From the NCBI GenBank assembly GCA_039181495.1, contig JBCDCP010000095.1, positions 1 through 11,633 on the forward strand: DNA of 11,633 bases. The letters run 5' to 3'. The notes under the pieces were generated by a model that was given only the letters and a program-made list of their open reading frames with translations, was not told where the DNA came from and searched no databases. This DNA comes from JBCDCP01 sp039181495. GTDB taxonomy: Bacteria; Pseudomonadota; Alphaproteobacteria; Rhizobiales; Tepidamorphaceae. Both the position numbers and the translations under genes were made by a program. Shown here piece by piece: positions 1 through 6,744 of this stretch (within the stretch, counting starts at the first letter, position 1; each line of letters starts with the position of its first letter).

Positions 1-1859
1 AGGTGTTGTGCCGCCGCTCCAAGAACAATCCGTTGTTTGTTGGTGACCCTGGCGTCGGCAAGACTGCGATTGCCGAGGGGTTGGCGCGCCGGATCATCAA
101 TCGCGAAGTGCCTGAAGTGCTGCAGGACGCCACGATTTTTGCCCTCGACATGGGGTCTCTGCTGGCCGGCACACGTTATCGCGGCGACTTCGAAGAGCGC
201 CTCAAGGCGGTGGTCAAGGAAATCGAGGAATACCCGGGCGCGGTTATGTTCATTGATGAGATCCACACCGTCATCGGCGCCGGAGCAACGTCAGGCGGAG
301 CCATGGATGCCTCGAACTTGCTCAAGCCGGCGCTGCAAAGCGGCACGCTGCGCTGCATCGGTTCGACCACCTACAAGGAGTACCGGCAATTCTTTGAGAA
401 GGACCGTGCCTTGGTCCGCCGCTTCCAGAAGATTGACGTTAACGAACCAACAGTGCCTGACGCGATCAAGATCCTGAAAGGGCTCAAGCCCTATTTCGAG
501 GAATTCCACTCGGTCCGCTATACGGCTGATGCCATTTCGGCAGCCGTCGAACTGTCAGCAAAGTATATCCACGATCGCAAGCTGCCGGACAAAGCCATCG
601 ACGTCGTTGATGAAACCGGTGCCTCGCAAATGCTGGTTCCGGCCTCCAAGCGCAAGAAGACCATTGGGCTGAAAGAGGTCGAGGATACGATCGCCAAGAT
701 GGCGCGCATCCCGCCGAAGACCGTGTCGCGCAATGATGCGGGCATGCTGCAGAACCTGGAGCAGAACCTCAAGCGCGTGGTCTACGGCCAGGGCAAGGCC
801 ATTGAAGCCTTGTCGGCGGCGATCAAACTGGCCCGTGCCGGTTTGCGCGATCCCGAAAAGCCGATCGGCAATTATCTGTTTTCCGGCCCCACCGGCGTCG
901 GCAAGACCGAGGTTGCACGCCAGCTTGCCTCGATCATGGGTGTCGAACTGCTGCGTTTCGACATGTCGGAATACATGGAGCGTCATACCATTTCGCGGTT
1001 GATCGGCGCGCCTCCGGGCTATGTCGGCTTTGATCAGGGCGGGCTTCTCACCGATGGAGTCGACCAGCATCCGCATTGCGTGCTGCTGCTCGATGAGATC
1101 GAGAAGGCCCATCCAGACCTGTTCAACGTGCTGTTGCAGGTCATGGACCACGGCAAGCTGACCGATCACAACGGCAAGCGGGTCGATTTCCGCAATGTGG
1201 TGCTGATCATGACCACCAATGCCGGGGCGGCCGACATGGCCAAACCCGCGGTCGGTTTTGCGCGCACCAAGCGGGAAGGCGAGGACGAGGAAGCGATCAA
1301 TCGCATGTTCTCGCCCGAATTCCGTAACCGTCTCGATGCCACAATCGCGTTCTCGAACCTGCCGCCTGAAGTCGTCCATCGTGTGGTCGAGAAGTTCGTG
1401 CTGCAGCTTGAGACGCAGCTGGCGGACCGCGGTGTGACCATCGAGCTGACCGAAGCCGCCAACCGGTGGCTGGCCGACCGCGGCTATGACGACCAGATGG
1501 GTGCGCGTCCGCTGGCACGCCTTATTCAGGAGACGATCAAGAAACCGCTGGCCGATGAGGTGCTGTTCGGGCGGCTCAAGGCTGGCGGGATCGTGCGGGT
1601 CGATGTTGGCCGAAATGCCGCCGGTGAGAGCGATCTGGTGTTCGACTATCCAGACCCCACTCCGGTGCCGAAGAAGCCGCCGGCAAAGCGCAAGCCAAAA
1701 GCCAAGGCCAAGCCCAAAGCGAAAGCCAAACCAAAGGCGGCGACTGCGAGCGCAAAGAGCGGGGGTGGTGCGACGCCTGACGCACCGGCTAAGCCGAAAC
1801 CCAAGCCGCCGAGTTCACGCGGCGGGAGCGTTCCGCGGATTCCGGCCAAGACCAAGTAG
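1..1859 (+). CDS. clpA: ATP-dependent Clp protease ATP-binding subunit ClpA (5' end cut by window edge)
   Basis: ClpA is a two-domain AAA+ unfoldase that feeds substrates to ClpP in the cytoplasm and usually works with the adaptor ClpS. The reading frame is already open at the left edge (first whole codon at base 3), so the N-terminal adaptor-binding domain and the start of D1 are missing. Numbering visible residues from base 3: D1 has Walker A GDPGVGKT (14-21) and Walker B MFIDE ending at E86. D2 has Walker A GPTGVGKT (295-302) and Walker B LLLDE ending at E365. VGF (417-419) sits where the ClpP-contacting IGL/IGF loop of ClpA lies. A C-terminal tail of about 60 residues (from about 557) is rich in Lys, Pro and Ala, with a KPKAKA repeat at 564-579. 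About 200 residues are probably missing upstream, and clpS would be expected there. The two complete AAA motif sets make the family call secure. Confidence 0.96.
   Translation, partial: VLCRRSKNNPLFVGDPGVGKTAIAEGLARRIINREVPEVLQDATIFALDMGSLLAGTRYRGDFEERLKAVVKEIEEYPGAVMFIDEIHTVIGAGATSGGAMDASNLLKPALQSGTLRCIGSTTYKEYRQFFEKDRALVRRFQKIDVNEPTVPDAIKILKGLKPYFEEFHSVRYTADAISAAVELSAKYIHDRKLPDKAIDVVDETGASQMLVPASKRKKTIGLKEVEDTIAKMARIPPKTVSRNDAGMLQNLEQNLKRVVYGQGKAIEALSAAIKLARAGLRDPEKPIGNYLFSGPTGVGKTEVARQLASIMGVELLRFDMSEYMERHTISRLIGAPPGYVGFDQGGLLTDGVDQHPHCVLLLDEIEKAHPDLFNVLLQVMDHGKLTDHNGKRVDFRNVVLIMTTNAGAADMAKPAVGFARTKREGEDEEAINRMFSPEFRNRLDATIAFSNLPPEVVHRVVEKFVLQLETQLADRGVTIELTEAANRWLADRGYDDQMGARPLARLIQETIKKPLADEVLFGRLKAGGIVRVDVGRNAAGESDLVFDYPDPTPVPKKPPAKRKPKAKAKPKAKAKPKAATASAKSGGGATPDAPAKPKPKPPSSRGGSVPRIPAKTK
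1692..1739 (+). repeat. In-frame KPKAKA-type repeat in the ClpA C-terminal tail
   Basis: Sixteen codons encode two full copies of Lys-Pro-Lys-Ala-Lys-Ala plus a partial third (KPKA). Lys codons mix AAA and AAG, and Pro and Ala codons also vary between copies, so this is not a freshly duplicated DNA repeat. The peptide has been kept while its codons drifted. Another Lys/Pro block (KPKPKP) lies about 30 residues further on. The segment is basic and probably disordered. Confidence 0.8.
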
Positions 1860-1989
1860 CCGCTTCTTCGCGTCAACACTTGGCAACGACAACGAGTTAA
1901 ACGTCGTCGTCCTTCTGGGTGGCGGCGTTCTTCACTGTTTTAGCGCCAACAGCTTCAAGAGGTCGGCCGGGCTCAGCCTTATGGCGAAC

Positions 1990-2463
1990 TCAGTCGGCTT
2001 CGAGCAGCGGCGGCAGGCGATCTGCAACCGGTGAGGATTGCACAATCGCTGTGTTGGTCATGGCGTATGGCACCAGCAGATCGATGACGCGTTCCATGTC
2101 GGTGATCGACAGAAGATGGGCGCGTGCCACAAAGCAGTCATCGCCGGTTACCCGGTCGCACTGCACGATCTCGGGGATGTCTTGAATGATCTCCGCGACG
2201 CGAGCCAATTCGCCAGGGACTGGTCGGATGCGCATGATGACCTGAACCGAGCGACCAAGGGCTTCGGACGAGATGATGGCGCGATACCCAGTGATGATAT
2301 TGGACTCTTCGAGCCGCTTGATGCGCTCTGCAACGCTGGGCGATGACAGGCCTACCATACGGGCAAGCTGCGCGGTTGTTATGCGAGCGTTCTTCGCCAG
2401 TTCGAGCAGGATTCGTCGGTCAATGACATCGATCGGGCCATTCTCGTAGTTTAGGCGTTTCAT
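1990..2463 (-). CDS. Lrp/AsnC family transcriptional regulator
   Basis: This is a small DNA-binding regulator of the Lrp/AsnC family, whose members usually sense amino acids and often control the gene beside them. The N-terminal helix-turn-helix runs from IDVIDRRILLEL through TTAQLARMVGLSSPSVAERI to the ITGY strand. It is followed by a C-terminal RAM-type ligand and oligomerisation domain with the TGDDC turn typical of the family. I chose the ATG at 2463 (157 residues, normal for the family) because AAGG lies 8 bases upstream. An in-frame ATG at 2508 would add 15 residues (MKFGIQ...) but has no clear ribosome binding site. The gene is divergent from an RhtA-like exporter at 2571, which makes that exporter its likely target, and converges on clpA. 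The family call is firm; the ligand is unknown. Confidence 0.9.
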   Translation of the reverse strand: MKRLNYENGPIDVIDRRILLELAKNARITTAQLARMVGLSSPSVAERIKRLEESNIITGYRAIISSEALGRSVQVIMRIRPVPGELARVAEIIQDIPEIVQCDRVTGDDCFVARAHLLSITDMERVIDLLVPYAMTNTAIVQSSPVADRLPPLLEAD

Positions 2464-2547
2464 CTTGTTGGCCTTGTAATCGAATGTTCTTTGGATCCCA
2501 AACTTCATTTATCATCTGTCGTGGGCGATTTCCATCGACATAAAATG

Positions 2548-2565
2548 AGGCATCAAAGGATGCCT
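2548..2565. promoter_or_regulatory. Inverted repeat between the Lrp/AsnC gene and the exporter gene
   Basis: Perfect 7-base arms AGGCATC (2548-2554) and GATGCCT (2559-2565) flank the 4-base spacer AAAG. It lies just upstream of the exporter ATG at 2571 and inside the short divergent gap. The probable ribosome binding site of the exporter, AAAGGA (2555-2560), occupies the loop and the first bases of the right arm. It could be an operator for the neighbouring Lrp/AsnC regulator, or an mRNA hairpin that affects translation. Both roles are inferred from position and symmetry only. Confidence 0.45.
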
Positions 2566-2570
2566 TATTC

Positions 2571-3464
2571 ATGCCCCGACAAGACTCTCCGGCAGCGTTT
2601 GACCGCGCGTCCAACATGTTGCCCCCACACGCCTGGTTCGCCGTTAGCGCTGTCTTTCACTATCTCGGTCCGTCCTTCGCCGTGCTGCTCTTTCCGGTTG
2701 TGGGTGTGCTCGGTGTGGCCTGGTTCCGGATTGCCTCTGCCGCACTGATCTTTGTTCCATTGACCAGGCCCTGGCAGACGATCCGGCAGGCTGACGGGCG
2801 AACGCGCCTGCTGCTGTTCGGCCTCGGTGCCTGCCTGGCTGTCATGAACACGACGTTCTATCTGGCGCTGGATAGCCTGCCGATGAGTCTGGTTGCCGCC
2901 ATGGAGTTCGTTGGGACAATCGGCGTTGCGCTCTACGGGCTCAGAACCCTGCGCAACGGTGCGGCGCTTCTGCTGGCGGTTTCAGGCGTGTTCATACTGA
3001 TCGATGCGAAATGGGCATCCGATCCGCTCGGCCTGTTCTGGGCTGCGGCCAACGCGGCGCTGTTTGTTGGCTACATCATTCTTGGGCACAAGGCCGCCGA
3101 GGGTGGTGCCAGCGGCGGTGTCGAGCGCCTGGGCGCGGCCATGGCCATTGCCTTTGTGATCCTGATGCCGATCGGCTTTGTCGAGGCCGTCAAGGCGTTC
3201 GGAATGCCGCTGGTGGTCTTGGCCGGTATTGGTGTGGGCCTATGCTCGTCGGTCATTCCCTATATTTGCGATCAGCTGGCCATGTCGCGGCTGCCGCGCG
3301 AATCCTTCGCTCTGATGTTGGCGCTGCTGCCTGCCACGGCGACCATCATTGCGGCGATCGTGCTGGCTCAAGTCCCGTCGTTACGGGATCTGGCGGGGAT
3401 TGCTCTCGTTATGATCGGGATCGCAATTCACCGCCCGTTGGCTTCCAACGCTGCTGAGGCGTGA
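2571..3464 (+). CDS. EamA/DMT family inner-membrane exporter, RhtA-like
   Basis: This 297-residue protein is a drug/metabolite transporter with two EamA repeats and about ten hydrophobic segments, placing it in the inner membrane. It resembles E. coli RhtA (threonine/homoserine efflux) in motifs I recognise: FPVVGVLGVAWFRI followed by a segment ending TRPW, then AMEFVGTIGVALYGLR, and in the second half SSVIPYICDQLAMSRLPRE. The start at 2571 is supported by AAAGGA ten bases upstream; an internal ATG at 2616 has no visible ribosome binding site. The divergent Lrp/AsnC regulator supports a role in amino-acid or amino-acid-like solute efflux. The 3' end lies only 12 bases from the convergent HIT gene. 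Fold and membrane location are secure; the substrate is inferred. Confidence 0.9.
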   Translation: MPRQDSPAAFDRASNMLPPHAWFAVSAVFHYLGPSFAVLLFPVVGVLGVAWFRIASAALIFVPLTRPWQTIRQADGRTRLLLFGLGACLAVMNTTFYLALDSLPMSLVAAMEFVGTIGVALYGLRTLRNGAALLLAVSGVFILIDAKWASDPLGLFWAAANAALFVGYIILGHKAAEGGASGGVERLGAAMAIAFVILMPIGFVEAVKAFGMPLVVLAGIGVGLCSSVIPYICDQLAMSRLPRESFALMLALLPATATIIAAIVLAQVPSLRDLAGIALVMIGIAIHRPLASNAAEA

Positions 3465-3476
3465 TCAGCGTGGGCC

Positions 3477-3923
3477 CTATGCCTCCGCCAGGGCCGCCTT
3501 CAGCTTCGCGGCGAGATCCTTGAGCAGGTCAGGGTCGGCCATGTCGCCGGTGTGGGGGCGCAGACTCACACCCTCGTGGCGCGGCAGAACATGAACATGG
3601 GTGTGAAATATCACCTGGCCACCGGCGGATTCCGAGAATTGCTGGATCGTGATGCCGTCCGCACCAAAAGCCTTCACTTGCGCGCGGGCAATCTTCTGCG
3701 CCGTCGTCATGGCCGCCGTCATCGTGCCCATATCGATATCAAGGATGTTGCGCGATGGTGCCTTGGGGATCACCAGCGTATGGCCATCCGCCCGCGGCAT
3801 TATGTCGAGAATGGCGATGGTATCGTCATCCTCATAGACCGTATGGCTGGGCATCTCGCCGCGCAGAATCTTGGCGAAGATGTTGTCATTGTCATAGGGC
3901 GGCGTATCGAGCGGATTGGCCAT
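3477..3923 (-). CDS. HIT family (histidine triad) nucleotide-binding protein
   Basis: HIT proteins are small cytoplasmic nucleotide hydrolases or transferases; the Hint branch cleaves nucleoside phosphoramidates and aminoacyl-adenylates. This 148-residue protein has the family's N-terminal part (NIFAKILRGEMPSHTVYEDD), the LVIPK strand, and the defining triad H107-T-H109-V-H111-V near the C-terminus. I chose the ATG at 3923 because GGAG (complement of 3931-3934) lies seven bases upstream and because the protein then starts close to the conserved domain. A longer frame from 3986 adds 21 unrelated residues. It is last in a minus-strand run after the DUF482 gene, 90 bases downstream of it, so it may be co-transcribed or have its own promoter. 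The physiological substrate cannot be read from the sequence. Confidence 0.93.
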   Translation of the reverse strand: MANPLDTPPYDNDNIFAKILRGEMPSHTVYEDDDTIAILDIMPRADGHTLVIPKAPSRNILDIDMGTMTAAMTTAQKIARAQVKAFGADGITIQQFSESAGGQVIFHTHVHVLPRHEGVSLRPHTGDMADPDLLKDLAAKLKAALAEA

Positions 3924-3951
3924 AAAAGGGCTCCGGAGGCGGTGGGTTTTG

Positions 3952-3961
3952 ACACCGGTGT
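3952..3961. promoter_or_regulatory. 10-base perfect palindrome upstream of the HIT gene
   Basis: ACACCGGTGT is fully self-complementary and sits 28 bases upstream of the HIT start, within the 90-base gap to the DUF482 gene. It could be part of an operator or promoter for HIT. A 10-base palindrome can occur by chance, so support is weak. Confidence 0.2.
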
Positions 3962-4013
3962 AACGTCTTGCGGAAGGCCGCGGCAAGGGGAGGGAAACCG
4001 ATAGCCGGACGGG

Positions 4014-5330
4014 TCAGCCACTCTTCTTGAACGGCGTGAAGTCCTGCAGGGCGGTCACTTCCCGGTCCACATAGACCCGCTCGCGCGCCAGATAATCGGC
4101 CACCGCATCGCGAAAGCCCGAATCGGGAATGTAATGCGCGGAGTAGGTCGTCACCGGCTCATAGCCGCGGGCGAGTTTGTGCTCTCCCTGTGCGCCGGCT
4201 TCGACGCGGTCCAGCCCATGCTGAATGGCGAAATCGATTGCCTGATAATAGCAGATCTCGAAATGCAGGAACGGAACGTCTTCGACGCAGCCCCAGTGGC
4301 GGCCGAACAACGCGTGGCTGCCGATCATATTCAGTGCGCCGGCAATTGGCATGCCACCACGATTGGCAAACACGAGAAGGACGTCGTCGGCCATGCGTTC
4401 GCCGAGCAGAGAGAAGAACTCCCGATTGAGATAGGGCCGGCCCCATTTCCGTGCGCCGGTATCCTGATAAAAGGCGTGAAACGCGTCCCAATGGTGTTCG
4501 CGAATGTCGCTTCCTGTGACCCACTCAATCGTAATGCCGTCGGTCAGCGCGTCCCGGCGTTCGCGCCGGATTGTTTTGCGCTTGCGTGAAGATAGCCGCT
4601 CCAGGAATTCATCGAAGGAGCGGTAGCCACGATTGAACCAGTGGAACTGCCGGTCGGTTCGGCGCAACAGGCCCAATGAGCCGAAGCGCCGCCATTCATC
4701 CGCAGGCAGAAACGTCCAATGTGCCGATGAGGCATCTGCTTTTCGTGTCAGTTCTGCCGCACCACCGATCAGCGCGGTCATGGTGGGGGAGAGCGCTGCG
4801 CCATCGCGCACCATGAGCCGCGGGCCGGTGGCAGGCGTGAACGGGACCGAGACCTGCAATTTGGGATAGTAGCGACCGCCAGCGCGCTCGTAGGCATCGG
4901 CCCAGCCATGGTCGAAAACGTATTCGCCGAAGGAATTGGTCTTGAGATAGGCCGGCATGACCCCTGAGATTCCGCCGTTTTCGTCTTCCACAGCGAGGTG
5001 ATGGGGGTGCCAGCCCGACATTGGGCCGACGCAATCGGAGTCCTCAAGGCAGGACAAAAAGTCAAATGATATGAAGGGGTTATATCCTTCAATTTCAGAA
5101 TTTGAGTCCGCGTGTTGAGGATCTGATTCAACTGTGTCGGTTTCCTCACACGCTGATTCAGGATTGTCCTCTGGCGCATTGATTTGAGACTCAACACGGG
5201 CAGCGCTGGCCACTGCACATTCATCCCAGTCAACACGCTCGATTTCGCTTATTTTTCGGCAAATCCGGACCTGAACGGGAATACTGTCAGTATCCTGGCT
5301 ATCCACCGTTTCGGCTTCCTGCCCCGTCAT
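4014..5330 (-). CDS. DUF482 / FemAB-like protein with GNAT (acetyltransferase) fold
   Basis: This 438-residue protein matches the DUF482 family (FemAB-like, often labelled GNAT N-acetyltransferase or peptidoglycan biosynthesis/recognition), based on the N-terminal NPFISFDFLSCLEDS, the central KRKTIRRERRDAL block, RKWGRPYLNREFF, and the C-terminal CYYQAIDFAIQHGLDRVEAGAQGEHK. The true substrate of the family is not established. The start at 5330 overlaps the stop of the upstream GDPD gene by 4 bases (ATGA), which suggests translational coupling. About 40 acidic, Ser-rich residues (about 41-82) separate DWDEC from NPFISF, where I remember homologues having only a short linker. The DNA there is poorer in GC than the rest of the gene. 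No signal peptide or membrane segment is visible, so the protein is probably cytoplasmic. Confidence 0.87.
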   Translation of the reverse strand: MTGQEAETVDSQDTDSIPVQVRICRKISEIERVDWDECAVASAARVESQINAPEDNPESACEETDTVESDPQHADSNSEIEGYNPFISFDFLSCLEDSDCVGPMSGWHPHHLAVEDENGGISGVMPAYLKTNSFGEYVFDHGWADAYERAGGRYYPKLQVSVPFTPATGPRLMVRDGAALSPTMTALIGGAAELTRKADASSAHWTFLPADEWRRFGSLGLLRRTDRQFHWFNRGYRSFDEFLERLSSRKRKTIRRERRDALTDGITIEWVTGSDIREHHWDAFHAFYQDTGARKWGRPYLNREFFSLLGERMADDVLLVFANRGGMPIAGALNMIGSHALFGRHWGCVEDVPFLHFEICYYQAIDFAIQHGLDRVEAGAQGEHKLARGYEPVTTYSAHYIPDSGFRDAVADYLARERVYVDREVTALQDFTPFKKSG

Positions 5331-6142
5331 GCCGACGCATCCGCGGTCACCTCGGTGCCCGGTGTAGCCGGGCGATAGTCCTCGAAGATGATCTGATCGG
5401 CCCGCCGTTCGAATGCGGTCGCGGCCTGATCGGGCTTGCGAACGGTCCAGGTGAGAAGCGGTTTCCGGGCCAAGAGCATGGCAATCCTGAGAAACGGGTT
5501 ACGCAGATCTCGCCATCGATACGCAATGAAGTGCGGTGCGGTTCGGATGGCATGCAGCATTAGCCTGCGGCGAAACCGCTCACCGGCGCTTACCGTTGGC
5601 CAGAATGGCTTCAGCCAATAGGCTTCGCTGACCAGACCGCGCGGTACCCAAGGGCCTTTTGCCTTGAGGTGCATCAGTGCCGAAGGGTCAAACGACATCA
5701 GCGCTAGCGGTCCGCGATAGTTCTGGATGACCTCAAGGACGGCCATTTCGAATTGCCCATCGCTCTCGCCGTGATGTTTGATTTCGACCAAAAGCGGCGC
5801 TCGGCCGGCAACTATGTCGAGGGTCTCGGCAAGTGTCGGAATTTTCTCTTGAGAGCCTTTGAGCGTCAGCGGGGTGATGTCATGCGGCATCAGAGCGCCG
5901 ATCAGGCCGCGTTGGCCCGTCATGCGGAACAGCTTTTCGTCGTGAAACACGATCGGCGTTTGGTCAGCGGCGGGTTGGATGTCGAGCTCAATGCCGTAGC
6001 CTGCGTCGATGGCGGCATGCACCGACGCAAGACTGTTTTCCGGAATGCCAGCATCGGCATCGTGTAGTCCACGATGCGCGTAGGGCCGTTCGGTCAGCCA
6101 GCTCAGATCAGGCTTGTGTTTGGCAGGCGACAGCATCCGCAT
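5327..6142 (-). CDS. Glycerophosphodiester phosphodiesterase family protein
   Basis: GDPD enzymes hydrolyse glycerophosphodiesters to glycerol-3-phosphate and an alcohol, in phospholipid turnover or phosphate scavenging. This 271-residue protein shows the core of the TIM-barrel family: H23-R24-G25, PENS (34-37), the metal-binding E52-x-D54, H67-D68, and LLVEIK with E120 and K122, ending with an IIFEDYRP segment. No signal peptide is visible, so it should act in the cytoplasm. The start could be the ATG at 6142 or the one two codons downstream (6136); neither has a strong ribosome binding site. It lies 31 bases downstream of the ridA-like gene and overlaps the DUF482 gene by 4 bases, so the three probably share a transcript. 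The family call is firm; substrate preference is unknown. Confidence 0.92.
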   Translation of the reverse strand: MRMLSPAKHKPDLSWLTERPYAHRGLHDADAGIPENSLASVHAAIDAGYGIELDIQPAADQTPIVFHDEKLFRMTGQRGLIGALMPHDITPLTLKGSQEKIPTLAETLDIVAGRAPLLVEIKHHGESDGQFEMAVLEVIQNYRGPLALMSFDPSALMHLKAKGPWVPRGLVSEAYWLKPFWPTVSAGERFRRRLMLHAIRTAPHFIAYRWRDLRNPFLRIAMLLARKPLLTWTVRKPDQAATAFERRADQIIFEDYRPATPGTEVTADASA

Positions 6143-6173
6143 GGCGACAAATTTGCGGCACTTGGCTTTCGCG

Positions 6174-6638
6174 TCAATTGACTTCGAATATGCCTTCGAT
6201 TTCCACCGCTGCGTTGAGCGGCAGGCAGGCAGACCCGATCGCCGCCCGCGCGTGCCGGCCGCGGTCGTTGAGGACTTCGACCATGAAGTCCGATCCTCCG
6301 TTTATGACCGGAGCGTGCTCGGTAAAGTCTGGCGTACAATTGACAAAACCCGTCAGTTTCACACATCGCACGACGCGGTCGAGATCGCCGAGTGCAGCCT
6401 GGCATTGGGCCAGAATGTTGATTGCACAGGTTCGCGCTGCTGCCGCACCTTGGTCAATGTCGGTGTCAGCGCCCAGCTTGCCGGTAGCAAGCTCGCCACC
6501 GGGACCAAATGGCAACTGACCTGAGATGAACAGGAGGTTGCCGGTACGGATTGCGGGAATATAGTTGGCAACTGGAGCGGCCGGATCCGGAAGAACAACG
6601 CCCATCTCTTTGAGTCGTGCGAGGATTTGTCCGGTCAT
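6174..6638 (-). CDS. RidA family protein (YjgF/YER057c/UK114)
   Basis: RidA proteins are small trimeric enzymes that hydrolyse reactive enamine/imine intermediates made by PLP enzymes, protecting central metabolism. This 154-residue protein shows the family landmarks: PVANYIPAIRTGNLLFISGQLP near the N-terminus, AINILAQ, DRVVRCVKLTGFVN, and the C-terminal HARAAIGSACLP with R131 in the place of the carboxylate-binding Arg of RidA, then VEIEGI. It belongs to the slightly longer 150-residue branch, so it may not be the canonical RidA of this organism. The ATG at 6638 is chosen because GGAG lies seven bases upstream. A longer frame from 6734 would run through a strong intergenic palindrome and adds nothing family-like. 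It leads the ridA-GDPD-DUF482-HIT run and diverges from the eipB-like gene. Confidence 0.91.
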   Translation of the reverse strand: MTGQILARLKEMGVVLPDPAAPVANYIPAIRTGNLLFISGQLPFGPGGELATGKLGADTDIDQGAAAARTCAINILAQCQAALGDLDRVVRCVKLTGFVNCTPDFTEHAPVINGGSDFMVEVLNDRGRHARAAIGSACLPLNAAVEIEGIFEVN

Positions 6639-6673
6639 GATTCTGCTCCGTTTGGGCATTTGGGTGCCTGCAG

Positions 6674-6699
6674 TCCCCAACGTGCGGGCACGTTTGGGA
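6674..6699. promoter_or_regulatory. 26-base imperfect palindrome between ridA-like and eipB-like genes
   Basis: The two 12-base arms pair at 11 of 12 positions around a 2-base spacer: the left arm (6674-6685) ends in AACGTGC and the right arm (6688-6699) begins GCACGTT. Only 6678/6695 fails. It sits in the 106-base divergent gap, 35 bases from the ridA start and 45 from the eipB start. The same gap carries TTTGGG at 6651-6656, 6659-6664 and 6693-6698. An operator for a dimeric regulator controlling one or both genes is the likely reading; a 5' leader hairpin is an alternative. Confidence 0.5.
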
Positions 6700-6744
6700 A
6701 CGGATTCCGCTGAAACAGTCGTGTTGCGGGGCAATACAGGTTTA

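Noticed and set aside
555..1379. Open frame of 274 codons on the minus strand inside clpA
   Set aside because: It lies wholly antisense to conserved AAA+ coding sequence, has no family resemblance and is rich in residues expected from antisense GC-rich codons.
1860..1989. Terminator between the convergent clpA and Lrp/AsnC genes
   Set aside because: The best hairpin (CTGTT at 1935-1939 with AACAG at 1948-1952) has only five pairs, an eight-base loop and no T-run. The 130-base gap shows nothing else I can support.
2038..2346. Open frame of 102 codons on the plus strand inside the Lrp/AsnC gene
   Set aside because: It is antisense to the recognised regulator and resembles no family I know.
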